Assembly (NCBI RefSeq): GCF_900015215.1
Contig: NZ_LN555523.1
Coordinates: forward strand, 978,912 to 1,042,911
DNA: 64,000 bases
Direction: 5' to 3'
DNA from: Romboutsia ilealis
GTDB lineage: Bacteria > Bacillota > Clostridia > Peptostreptococcales > Peptostreptococcaceae
The position numbers and the translations under genes are program-made. The notes under the pieces are model-generated. The model was not told the DNA's origin, did not search any database, and was given only the letters and a program-made list of their open reading frames with translations. Below are positions 35,311 to 43,475 of this stretch, piece by piece. Each line of letters starts with the position of its first letter. Position 1 is the stretch's first letter.

Positions 35311-36705
35311 ATGAAGAAAAAAGGTTTTAAGTTACCTACAGCATATAGTATATTATTAATTATTACTATTGTAATAGCTATAATAACTCAATTTATACCT
35401 GGAGTGAAACCTGCAAAACTTTCCGATGTTATAATGGCACCTATAAATGGATTAAAAGATGCTATAGATATATCTTTATATGTACTTTTAATGGGAGGGT
35501 TCTTAGGCGTTGTAACAAAAACTGGGGCTCTAGATGCAGGTATAGGAGCAGTTGTTAAAAAATTAAATGGTAAAGAATTGTTACTGATACCTATACTTAT
35601 GTTTATATTCTCTCTAGGTGGTACTAGTTATGGTATGTCAGAGGAGACATTAGCCTTTTACGCATTAGTTACTGCAACAATGATGGCTGCAGGATTTGAT
35701 TCATTAACAGCAGTAGCGACGATAGCTTTAGGAGCTGGTAGTGGAGTTTTAGGTTCTACAGTAAATCCATTTTTAGTATCTACGAGTATAGACTCTTTAA
35801 AAGGAGTTGGAATAGAAACTAATCAAGCTGTAGTTATAGGAATTGGTGTGGCATTATGGATATCATCTTTACTTATATCTATATTTTTTGTAATGAATTA
35901 TGCTAAAAAAGTTAAAAATAATAAAGAAGCTTCACTTTTATCTCAAAGAGAATATGATAATGCAAAAGAAGCATTTATGGATAATAATGAAGGTACAATA
36001 GAGTTTACGACTAAAAGAAAAATTGTAATATGGTTATTTGCTATATCTTTTATAGTTATGATACTAGGGGTAATACCTTGGGAGAGATTTGGTATAACTA
36101 TATTTAAAGGAACTGCATTTTTAACTGGAGAGCCTCTTGGTAATTGGTGGTTTTCAGAACTTGCTGTTTGGTTTACATTAATGGCAATTATAATAGGTAT
36201 AGCTTATGGATTTAATGAAAAGGAAATAGTGTCGGCTATAATAGATGGTGCAGCTGAAATGGTTGGTGTAGCACTTATAATAGGTATATCAAGAGGTGTA
36301 TCATTTATTATGTCATCAACTAATCTAGATGTATATGTATTAAATAGAGCGTCTACAGCACTTACTGGAATGTCACCTATATTATTTACTAATATGGCAT
36401 TTTTAATATATATAGCATTAGCATTTTTAATTCCATCAACTTCAGGACTTGCAAGCTTATCAGTACCAATATTTGGACCTCTTGCTCAAACTTTAGGATT
36501 TGTGCCTGAAATAGTTATATCTATATTAAGTGCAGGTAGTGGACTTGTAAACCTAATAACTCCAACATCAGGGGTAATTATGGGTGGACTAGCTATTTCA
36601 AAGGTTGAATATACTACATGGGTAAAATTTGTAACTAAGATAGTTGTATGTATATATATATCTTCAGCTATTATACTATCAATTGGTATGATGCTTATAA
36701 AATAA
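35311..36705 (+). CDS. YfcC/ArcD-family (DcuC-like) membrane transporter
   Basis: 464 aa with about 12 membrane segments. Family features include GGFLGVVTKTGALDAGIG, FSLGGTSYGMSEETLAFY and PTSGVIMGGLAISKVEY, placing it with YfcC/basic amino-acid antiporter (arginine-ornithine type) and C4-dicarboxylate carriers. The substrate is uncertain; no arginine deiminase genes are adjacent. RBS TGGAGG precedes the ATG. A terminator shared with the convergent small gene follows. Confidence 0.85.
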   Translation: MKKKGFKLPTAYSILLIITIVIAIITQFIPGVKPAKLSDVIMAPINGLKDAIDISLYVLLMGGFLGVVTKTGALDAGIGAVVKKLNGKELLLIPILMFIFSLGGTSYGMSEETLAFYALVTATMMAAGFDSLTAVATIALGAGSGVLGSTVNPFLVSTSIDSLKGVGIETNQAVVIGIGVALWISSLLISIFFVMNYAKKVKNNKEASLLSQREYDNAKEAFMDNNEGTIEFTTKRKIVIWLFAISFIVMILGVIPWERFGITIFKGTAFLTGEPLGNWWFSELAVWFTLMAIIIGIAYGFNEKEIVSAIIDGAAEMVGVALIIGISRGVSFIMSSTNLDVYVLNRASTALTGMSPILFTNMAFLIYIALAFLIPSTSGLASLSVPIFGPLAQTLGFVPEIVISILSAGSGLVNLITPTSGVIMGGLAISKVEYTTWVKFVTKIVVCIYISSAIILSIGMMLIK

Positions 36706-36733
36706 GAGAAAAATATTTTGTTTAATATATAAA

Positions 36734-36768
36734 AAGAGCCTTTTTAATAAAGAGGCTCTTCTTGTATA
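36734..36768 (+). terminator. Terminator between convergent genes
   Basis: AAGAGCCT (36734-36741) and AGGCTCTT (36753-36760), with T-rich sequence on the plus side. Confidence 0.7.
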
Positions 36769-36775
36769 TTAAATT

Positions 36776-36958
36776 TTATTTATTATTAGGAAGATTTCTT
36801 TGAGGATATGCATTTTTACTATTTATAACTCTAAAATTTAATATATCTGTGGTTTCACTGTCAGTGCTTTCATGAGCATCTATATTGTCTAATATTTCAT
36901 GGTATTGATCATCATGATTATTTAAAAAGGCGAAGTCATCATTAGTTTTCTTTTTCAT
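36776..36958 (-). CDS. Small acidic hypothetical protein, 60 aa
   Basis: Begins MKKKTNDDFAFLNNHDDQYH and is rich in D, E and N with no cysteine, signal or membrane segment. AAGGAG at 36965-36970 is well placed for its ATG, which supports real translation. It lies downstream of the 114-aa and PqqD-like genes on the same strand. No family recognised. Confidence 0.6.
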   Translation of the reverse strand: MKKKTNDDFAFLNNHDDQYHEILDNIDAHESTDSETTDILNFRVINSKNAYPQRNLPNNK

Positions 36959-37053
36959 AATAAATCTCCTTTATAATGTGTTATATAAAATAGTATTTGT
37001 GAAAACTAATTTTATATGTATATCAAGCATAAAATTAGATTATTATATCTTAT

Positions 37054-37398
37054 CTATTTAGATTTATATTTTAAAGTATATCCATTTGTAGTTTTTATGA
37101 TAGTACCACTATTTAATAAATTACCTATAATTATTTTAGCTAGATGAGAAGGATTTTTAATAACTAATTTGTGCTTACTATAAAATAGAGAAGATTTAAC
37201 ATTAGCAAGTTCATTTTCGATATCTTTTCTAGATAAAGTTTTATTTTGTTTAAAGGAGCGAATAACAATTTTTTCACTTTTTTTATAAAGATTATCTAGC
37301 AATTCTTTTTCTCTACTTTGTTCCTTTTTTATACCCCATATGTATATTATTACAGTAGCAATAGCAAATAAAAGTATATAAAATAGAGTGCTTAACAT
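37054..37398 (-). CDS. Small membrane-anchored hypothetical protein, 114 aa
   Basis: One N-terminal transmembrane helix (LFYILLFAIATVIIYIWGI) followed by a basic cytoplasmic domain with SFKQNKTLSRKDIENELANV and a C-terminal segment that looks like a small winged-helix (SHLAKIIIGNLLNSGTII). Start codon immediately follows the stop of the PqqD-like gene, with GGAGG upstream, so the two are co-translated. Function unknown. Confidence 0.7.
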   Translation of the reverse strand: MLSTLFYILLFAIATVIIYIWGIKKEQSREKELLDNLYKKSEKIVIRSFKQNKTLSRKDIENELANVKSSLFYSKHKLVIKNPSHLAKIIIGNLLNSGTIIKTTNGYTLKYKSK

Positions 37399-37399
37399 T

Positions 37400-37750
37400 T
37401 TACTTGCCTCCTTTTTTAAACTTTACAAATCTATTACTTTCAAGTATTGTGATAAACTCAATTAATCTTTCAATTAAAGGTTCAGCATCATTTGCAAAAT
37501 GCCCTTTAACATCTTTAGACAGTTCGTAGACTGATTTATTATTATCTATACACTTCCATACAAAGCTTCCATGTCTATCAAGCTTTACATAGCTTTTTTG
37601 AGGAACCTTAAAAGCTTTTTGAGCTATCACATCAAATAAAGTATTTCGAGTTATTTCTAAAGTAACAATACCAAAGCTATCTTCAACCCATGCTATATTT
37701 TCATTTTTTATAGGAATAAAATCTAAATAATTTTTAACTTTCGTACTCAT
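37400..37750 (-). CDS. PqqD-family protein
   Basis: 117 aa. The C-terminal part HGSFVWKCIDNNKSVYELSK then IERLIEFITILESNRFVKF has the winged-helix pattern of PqqD/RiPP-recognition-element domains. The start is ATG 37750 with GGAGGG at 37755-37760; an ATG four codons upstream overlaps that RBS and is rejected. No radical SAM gene is nearby. It follows the OPT transporter gene across a terminator. Confidence 0.75.
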   Translation of the reverse strand: MSTKVKNYLDFIPIKNENIAWVEDSFGIVTLEITRNTLFDVIAQKAFKVPQKSYVKLDRHGSFVWKCIDNNKSVYELSKDVKGHFANDAEPLIERLIEFITILESNRFVKFKKGGK

Positions 37751-37770
37751 AAAACCCTCCAATATATAAA

Positions 37771-37805
37771 ATTAAGGGAGTGTATTTTAAGACAACTCCC
37801 TTAAT
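37771..37805 (-). terminator. Terminator downstream of the OPT gene
   Basis: ATTAAGGGAGT (37771-37781) and ACTCCCTTAAT (37795-37805) form a perfect 11-bp stem; on the minus strand it is followed by TTTTATATATT. Confidence 0.75.
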
Positions 37806-37820
37806 TAACTATATTATTTA

Positions 37821-39737
37821 TTAACTAGCTTTATTCTTATCTTTATACCAAATAGTGAATTTAAATAAAGTAAGTATTAATAATGCAAAGAATATTACAG
37901 AACCTATTTGACCTAGATTAACAAAATCAGATAAGTTTATTATGTCTGCTAGAGATCTTTCTCCAATTTTTATAACTGCGAATATAGCAAGTAATACACC
38001 TACTAGACCTTCACCAGCTATAAGACCTGAAGTATATAAAACACCTCTGTCAATTTGTTCTTTTTTTACTTTTTTAGGTACATTTTTTCTATTTTCAAGG
38101 AATAATCTTATAACTCCACCAAACATTATACCAGCACTTAAGTGAATTGGAAGATATAGACCAACTGCAAATGGAAGTACAGGTATACCTATTATTTCAA
38201 CTGCTATAGCAATACCAGCACCTGCAAATATTAATGGCCAAGGAAGGTTTCCTTCCATAACGCCTTCAACAACTAATTTCATAAGAGTAGCTTGAGGAGC
38301 AGGTATATCTTTTGAACCAAATCCCCACGCAGCATTTAAAAGATATAAAACTGCACCTATAGTTAAAGCAGATATTAAAACTCCTATAAGCTCGCCTAAT
38401 TGTTGTTTTCTAGGTGTAGCACCAACAATATAACCTGTTTTTAAATCTTGAGAAGTATCTCCTGCAATTGCAGCTATTATACATATAACAGATCCTATAG
38501 CTATAGAACCTATCATACCTTCTTGGCCAACTATACCAGTTGATTTTAAAGCTAATGTACTTATTAATAAAGTAGCTATAGCCATTCCAGAAACCGGGTT
38601 ATTACTACTACCAACTAAACCAACAAGTCTTGAAGATACTGTTGCAAAGAAGAAACCAAATATAGCTATTAAAAGAGCACCAACAAAATTAACTGGAATA
38701 GAAGGTATTAACCATATAGCAATAACTACAGCTAATGAGCCTAATAAAACAACTTTCATAGACATATCTTGGTCAGTTCTTAATGTAGAATTAGATCTAT
38801 CTATATTAGAATAATCTTTCATTGCTCTAGCAAAAGTATTAAATATTAGAGGAAGAGATTTAATTAAACTTATTATACCACCACATGCAACAGCACCTGC
38901 ACCGATATATCTTATATAATTATCCCAAATTCCCCAAAAGTCTAATTCACTTATAGGAACAGTTCCAGGATAAAGTATTGTATCAGCGCCAAATAGTGAA
39001 AATAATGGTATTAAAGCTATCCAACCAACTATAGCACCTGCAAACATATATCCAGATATTTTATATCCACATATATAACCAACACCAAGTAGTGCAGGAA
39101 GTACATCTATACCAAATGCAGCATTAGAATATCCTGGTATTTCCCATTCTATTTCACTTGGGAACAATTTAATACCATCAGCTATAAATTTATAAACTGC
39201 TGCAATTCCAAGACCAGCAAAAACTACAGAAGCCTTAGAACCACCTTCTTCACCAGCAAGTAAAACTTCAGCACAAGCTGTTCCTTCTGGGTATGGAAGT
39301 ACACCGTGTTCTTTAACTATAAGTGCTTTTCTTAGAGGTATCATAAATAAAACTCCAAGTAATCCACCACATAAAGCTATAAGTGCAATTTTTAATAAAC
39401 TAGGACTTCCAATTCCCCAATCTTTCATCCATATAAACATTGCAGGTAATGTAAATATAGCACCCGCAGCTAATGATTCACCAGCTGAACCTATAGTCTG
39501 AACTAAGTTGTTTTCAAGTATAGAGTCTCTTTTTAATATGACTCTTAAAACCCCCATTGATATAACTGCAGCAGGAATAGATGCACTAACTGTCATACCA
39601 ACCCTAAGGCCTAAGTAGGCATTAGCAGCACCAAATATAACTGCCAACAAACATCCTAATATTATAGATGTAGCTGTAAATTCAGGAACTATTTTATTGG
39701 CGGGTATAAAGGGCTTAAATTCTTTTTGATTATCCAT
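37821..39737 (-). CDS. OPT-family oligopeptide transporter
   Basis: 638 aa, about 15 hydrophobic segments. Typical OPT features: GANAYLGLRVGMTVSASIPA near residue 40, EHGVLPYPEGTACAEVL near 150, SSNNPVSGMAIATLL near 370 and GDTSQDLKTGYIVGATP near 430. Imports small peptides by proton coupling, by family. RBS AGGAGG precedes the ATG. Intact length. Confidence 0.94.
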   Translation of the reverse strand: MDNQKEFKPFIPANKIVPEFTATSIILGCLLAVIFGAANAYLGLRVGMTVSASIPAAVISMGVLRVILKRDSILENNLVQTIGSAGESLAAGAIFTLPAMFIWMKDWGIGSPSLLKIALIALCGGLLGVLFMIPLRKALIVKEHGVLPYPEGTACAEVLLAGEEGGSKASVVFAGLGIAAVYKFIADGIKLFPSEIEWEIPGYSNAAFGIDVLPALLGVGYICGYKISGYMFAGAIVGWIALIPLFSLFGADTILYPGTVPISELDFWGIWDNYIRYIGAGAVACGGIISLIKSLPLIFNTFARAMKDYSNIDRSNSTLRTDQDMSMKVVLLGSLAVVIAIWLIPSIPVNFVGALLIAIFGFFFATVSSRLVGLVGSSNNPVSGMAIATLLISTLALKSTGIVGQEGMIGSIAIGSVICIIAAIAGDTSQDLKTGYIVGATPRKQQLGELIGVLISALTIGAVLYLLNAAWGFGSKDIPAPQATLMKLVVEGVMEGNLPWPLIFAGAGIAIAVEIIGIPVLPFAVGLYLPIHLSAGIMFGGVIRLFLENRKNVPKKVKKEQIDRGVLYTSGLIAGEGLVGVLLAIFAVIKIGERSLADIINLSDFVNLGQIGSVIFFALLILTLFKFTIWYKDKNKAS

Positions 39738-40411
39738 AATAGTACCTCCTTTTAATATTTATATAATTCTGTTATGTAGGATTAGATAATTAATTGTATG
39801 TTTACTAAATTGTATATATACATTAAGGGCTAGTACTTATTGTAAGGCAATAAAAATAAAATTTTATATACTATAAATAAGGATAAGTATTATAAATATA
39901 GTTATATAATAAGTTAATAAAAAATACTGCATACATAAAAATAAAGGAGATTTTATGTATTATTGTGGGAAAAATAAATATTAATGTCAATATTGATGAA
40001 TAAATATTACATATTTCGTTCTAAAGTTTCGCAAAGAGAGTGTTATCATCATAAAGTGAAAGTTTATGCTAAAGACGTTGGAATAACTAAGTTTAAAGAT
40101 TTCCTGGGTAATAATATTTCATTATAAATATTTAGTGAAATTTAAAATATATAAATGATGTGATAAAAAAGATATATAGGTTTTATATTAGAATTATATA
40201 GAAATAAATATGAAAAAGAAGATAATCTATAAGATATAAAAATTGTTAAAGAAAAAGTAACTCCTCTTAAAGGGAAATATATAAATAGAATAGGAAATGA
40301 TAAAATATAACAAGAGTAAATAAAGTACATATAGAAATTATCTTAATTTTAAACATGGGATTAATATAATTTATATATGTACTTTATTTTTAATTATATA
40401 ATAGTATAAAT
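39738..40411. other. Intergenic region with decayed coding remnants
   Basis: On the plus strand a short open stretch starts MYYCGKNKY after a GGAG site (39944-39958). Further on, 40018-40125 reads RSKVSQRECYHHKVKVYAKD and VGITKFKDFLGNN before stops. The pieces look like ruins of one or more genes but I cannot name the family. The left 200 bp presumably hold the OPT promoter. Confidence 0.4.
40318..40391. terminator. Long stem-loop, probable terminator
   Basis: AAATAAAGTACATATA (40318-40333) is the exact reverse complement of TATATGTACTTTATTT (40374-40389), enclosing 40 nt. It faces the end of the DUF6873-type gene and could terminate it on the minus strand. Confidence 0.65.
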
Positions 40412-41164
40412 TTAGTACTCAAGTAGAGGGATAACAGATCCTAAATCTAATAATTTATCATCACTTAAGGAAATTAAGTTTTTATTTTTGCTTTCAACAA
40501 AATTTAATATTTTATCATAATCAGGGTGTTTTTTTATATTTCCAAGGAAAACCAATTCATTATTTGAAACTAAAAAGCTAGATCCACCTATAAATCCATA
40601 ATTTAACTCAAATAGGTCAATATGTCCTTTTTCTATTAATAAACAATCTATACCGTATTTTATGACTTCTTTATATATACCTTCATCTGAAGTGATCAAA
40701 GAATTATCATCAACTATACATATAGAACATTTACAATAGCCTTGGGATACATTTATTTTTTTTATATTATTTTTTTCTAGATAACGAAGTATTACTTTAT
40801 CTGTATACTTAAAGTTGTGTATAGCAAAGTTTTTTAGAATTATTATATTATAATGTATATTGTATGGATACTTATTTTTTATAATAGAATTTCCAGGTAT
40901 TACATTAAAATCATAAGGTTTTAAAATATTTTTATAATAATCATACACATTAGGAGCAACTACTATGTTATTATCATTTAATTTACATACACTTATGTCT
41001 GGATGATATTTAATGGCTTTATAAGTATCATTGCAACAAGTAGATTTTATTATACTTACTCCCATATTTTTTAAATTATTTTCCATGTTTTTAGGAATTC
41101 GTTTATCAACTATTGCAAGTTGTAATTTATTTTTTACTATAAATGATTCTTTTACAAATTTCAT
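40412..41164 (-). CDS. DUF6873 / GME-fold family hypothetical protein
   Basis: 250 aa, soluble. Repeated patterns QGYCKCSICIVDDNSLITSD, FIGGSSFLVSNNELVFLG and the N-terminal ISVCKLNDNNIVVAPNVYDY suggest the alpha/beta propeller of guanidino-modifying (amidinotransferase-like) proteins, which I match to DUF6873. The catalytic Cys-His set of true amidinotransferases is not evident. RBS AGGGAGA precedes the ATG. Monocistronic; function unknown. Confidence 0.65.
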   Translation of the reverse strand: MKFVKESFIVKNKLQLAIVDKRIPKNMENNLKNMGVSIIKSTCCNDTYKAIKYHPDISVCKLNDNNIVVAPNVYDYYKNILKPYDFNVIPGNSIIKNKYPYNIHYNIIILKNFAIHNFKYTDKVILRYLEKNNIKKINVSQGYCKCSICIVDDNSLITSDEGIYKEVIKYGIDCLLIEKGHIDLFELNYGFIGGSSFLVSNNELVFLGNIKKHPDYDKILNFVESKNKNLISLSDDKLLDLGSVIPLLEY

Positions 41165-41824
41165 TGTCTATCTCCCTATAATTTAATATATAATTTATTA
41201 TATAAAGTTTTAGTATTTTTTCAAGTTAGTTATATAAAAATGACTTTAGCACAGAAATAGTATTTAGAAGGTAGATGATTTAATATATTGACTATTTAAA
41301 ATTAAAATTAATATATTAATTACATATTAAGGTTTAACTAATTATAATAGATAATTTTTTGTAAATGGAAATTTTTTGAGAACAAATGATAAAAAAGTGG
41401 TAAAATATATTTATATATAATATGTTATTTTAATGCAAAATAAATACAGACAACATTACATATAATATGACTATAAATTAAAAATACTGATATATAATAT
41501 TTTATAAACTTATATAACTTAAATTTTATAGTATGAATATTTAAGTTGAATGTAGAATGTTAGTACTATATTAAGTTATAATATTAATAGAGGTATAAAT
41601 ATAGGATATAAATAATTAACCTATATATTAAAAAGGTTAAATAAATAGTTCCTAATATAATAAAATGTATTTAAAAAGACTTTAGTTAAAATTTATATAG
41701 ATTTCAAAAATAAGCTAAAGCTAAAATAGTTAATATTAAAATATAAATTCAATAATATGCTTTAATTTTATATTGAATTTATATTTTATATGCTTTAAAT
41801 AAATATTAAAGGGAGTTTTAAAAA
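41165..41824. other. 660-bp AT-rich intergenic region
   Basis: Divergent promoter region between the DUF6873-type gene and degV. No gene was found. The only clear structure is an inverted repeat ATATAAATTCAATA (41741-41754) / TATTGAATTTATAT (41771-41784) about 40 bp before degV, which could be an attenuator or simple AT palindrome. Confidence 0.5.
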
Positions 41825-42673
41825 ATGAATAATATTAAAATAGTTTATGACACAATGAATGACTTACCAGAAAATATGAAGGATAAATATGATATAGATA
41901 TGTTACCTACTACTATAATATTTCAAAGTGAAGAATATAAAGCTGGTGTAGATATAGATAATGACGAATTTTATAAATTACTTAGAGAGAATAAAGAGGT
42001 ACCTACTACATCTCAAGTTACATATATGACTTTTAAAGAAACATTTGAAAAGTATCTAAATGAAGGTAAAAAGGTATTATATATGGCAGGTTCATCAGCA
42101 GGATCGGGAACTTACCAAAGTGCAATGCTTGCTAAAAATGATATAGAATCTGATGATATATATATAGTGGATACGTATAGTTTTTCTATAGGAGGAGGTC
42201 TATTAGTTCTTGAAGCTGCTAAAATGGTAGAAGAAGGTTTAGATATAGATACTATAATTAAGAAACTTGAAGAATATAAAGATAAAGTGCAAGTATATTT
42301 CTCAGTTGATTCACTAGATTATCTATACAAAGGTGGTAGAATATCTGGAGCTAAAGCTGTAGTTGGAACTTTACTTAATATAAAGCCGATACTTAAAATA
42401 GAAGATGGATTAGTGAAGCAAAAAACTCAAGTAAGAGGAAGTAAAAAAATAATACCAACACTTATAGAAAAGTTAAAAGAAGAAGTTGGAAATGACTTCT
42501 CAGATAAGGATGTATATGTTGGATATGGAGATGACTTAGAAAATCATGAAAAATTCGTTGAAAAGGTTAAGGAAGAATTATCACCTAAAAACGTATATAC
42601 ATTCCGTATAGGTTCATGTGTAGCATGTCACTCAGGTCCTACTGTTATAGGAATAGCATGTTTAAATAAATAA
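41825..42673 (+). CDS. DegV family fatty-acid-binding protein
   Basis: 282 aa DegV fold. N-terminal IVYDTMNDLPENMKDKYDI, the PTTSQVTYMTF loop that contacts the lipid carboxylate, AGSSAGSGTYQSA, DTYSFSIGGGLLVLEAA and the DSLDYLYKGGRISGAKA segment are all diagnostic. Binds fatty acids, possibly as FakB partner of fatty-acid kinase. RBS AAAGGGAG precedes the ATG. Confidence 0.93.
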   Translation: MNNIKIVYDTMNDLPENMKDKYDIDMLPTTIIFQSEEYKAGVDIDNDEFYKLLRENKEVPTTSQVTYMTFKETFEKYLNEGKKVLYMAGSSAGSGTYQSAMLAKNDIESDDIYIVDTYSFSIGGGLLVLEAAKMVEEGLDIDTIIKKLEEYKDKVQVYFSVDSLDYLYKGGRISGAKAVVGTLLNIKPILKIEDGLVKQKTQVRGSKKIIPTLIEKLKEEVGNDFSDKDVYVGYGDDLENHEKFVEKVKEELSPKNVYTFRIGSCVACHSGPTVIGIACLNK

Positions 42674-42696
42674 AAAACGTGATCATATATATGATG

Positions 42697-42850
42697 TAAA
42701 ATCTACCCTTTATCAAGGATACTAGTAAAAATGGTTGTTAAGAGCTGATTTCTGTATTGTACAGGAGTCAGTTTTTTATATTCTATTCATAATTTTTATT
42801 AGTGTAATAATCCATATGATTCTTTGAATTTTAATTCTATTTATTATTAG
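42697..42850 (-). pseudogene. Remnant of an IS3-family element end
   Basis: Minus-strand reading gives HMDYYTNKNYE, then after a frameshift KLTPVQYRNQLLT, matching MDYYNNDRYQWNLNKMTPVQ and YRNHL of the OrfB at 60.5 kb. AAAATCTACCCT and AAGGATA near 42697 correspond to the end of that IS. The rest of the element is gone. Confidence 0.7.
42745..42778 (+). terminator. Terminator of degV formed by IS3 remnant
   Basis: CTGATTTCTGTA (42745-42756) pairs imperfectly with TACAGGAGTCAG (42760-42771), then T6. The same bases encode LTPVQYRNQ on the minus strand. Confidence 0.6.
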
Positions 42851-43016
42851 AATAGATTCTATAATAAAGTTAAATACATAAATTAATAAAAATAGATGTT
42901 AGTAATAAGCTAGCATCTATTTTTATAAGTAAGTATATTTTTTAACTTATATATTGATACTACATCAATCTAAAAAGATATTAAAAAATATACTTTAAAT
43001 AAATAATTAAAAAAAC

Positions 43017-43064
43017 TTGCAATGTAGTTACAAAAGTTATAATATATGAATATATATTCATATA
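43017..43064 (+). promoter_or_regulatory. Promoter and palindromic operator of the ArsR/metal ATPase operon
   Basis: TTGCAA (43017-43022) and TATAAT (43038-43043) form a promoter with a short 15-16 nt spacer. Immediately after lies the perfect palindrome TATATGAATATATATTCATA plus TA (43043-43064), of the ATATGAA..TTCATAT type bound by CadC/CzrA-like repressors. The operator over the start site fits autorepression. Confidence 0.75.
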
Positions 43065-43098
43065 TATAATTATTCACATATCCATGTAGGAGGAACGT

Positions 43099-43464
43099 AT
43101 GAAAGATATAGAAGTATGTTGTAACAATGAATTGCATACAGATGTAATTGATTCTGTAAGAGCTGAAATGCCCGATACAGAAATGCTATATGAATTAGCA
43201 GAACTATTTAAAGTATTTGGAGATACAACAAGAGTAAGAATATTATACGCACTATCAGCACAAGAGATGTGTGTATGTGATATAGCAGATTTGTTAGATA
43301 TGACTCATTCGTCAATATCACATCAGCTTAGAGTTTTAAAACAAGCTAGATTAGTAAAATTTAGAAAAGAAGGAAAAACAGTATTTTACTCTCTAGATGA
43401 TTGCCATATAAGTCAAATATTTAATTGTGGACTTGAGCATATAGAAGAAAGGTATAAAAGATAG
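43099..43464 (+). CDS. ArsR/SmtB-family metal-responsive repressor (CadC-like)
   Basis: 121 aa winged helix. EMCVCDIADLLDMTHSSISHQL then RVLKQARLV is the recognition region and includes the ELCVC-type metal-binding box of CadC. An extra Cys pair sits at the N-terminus (EVCCNNELH), and C-terminal DDCHISQIF may give an alpha-5 site. Predicted to release DNA on binding Cd, Pb or Zn. It is 12 nt upstream of the P-type ATPase. Confidence 0.93.
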   Translation: MKDIEVCCNNELHTDVIDSVRAEMPDTEMLYELAELFKVFGDTTRVRILYALSAQEMCVCDIADLLDMTHSSISHQLRVLKQARLVKFRKEGKTVFYSLDDCHISQIFNCGLEHIEERYKR

Positions 43465-43475
43465 GAGATGAGTTT

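Noticed and set aside
41741-41784. AT-only inverted repeat before degV as terminator or riboswitch
   Set aside because: No G-C pairs of note beyond two, no T-run and no known aptamer motif; kept only as a note in the intergenic entry.
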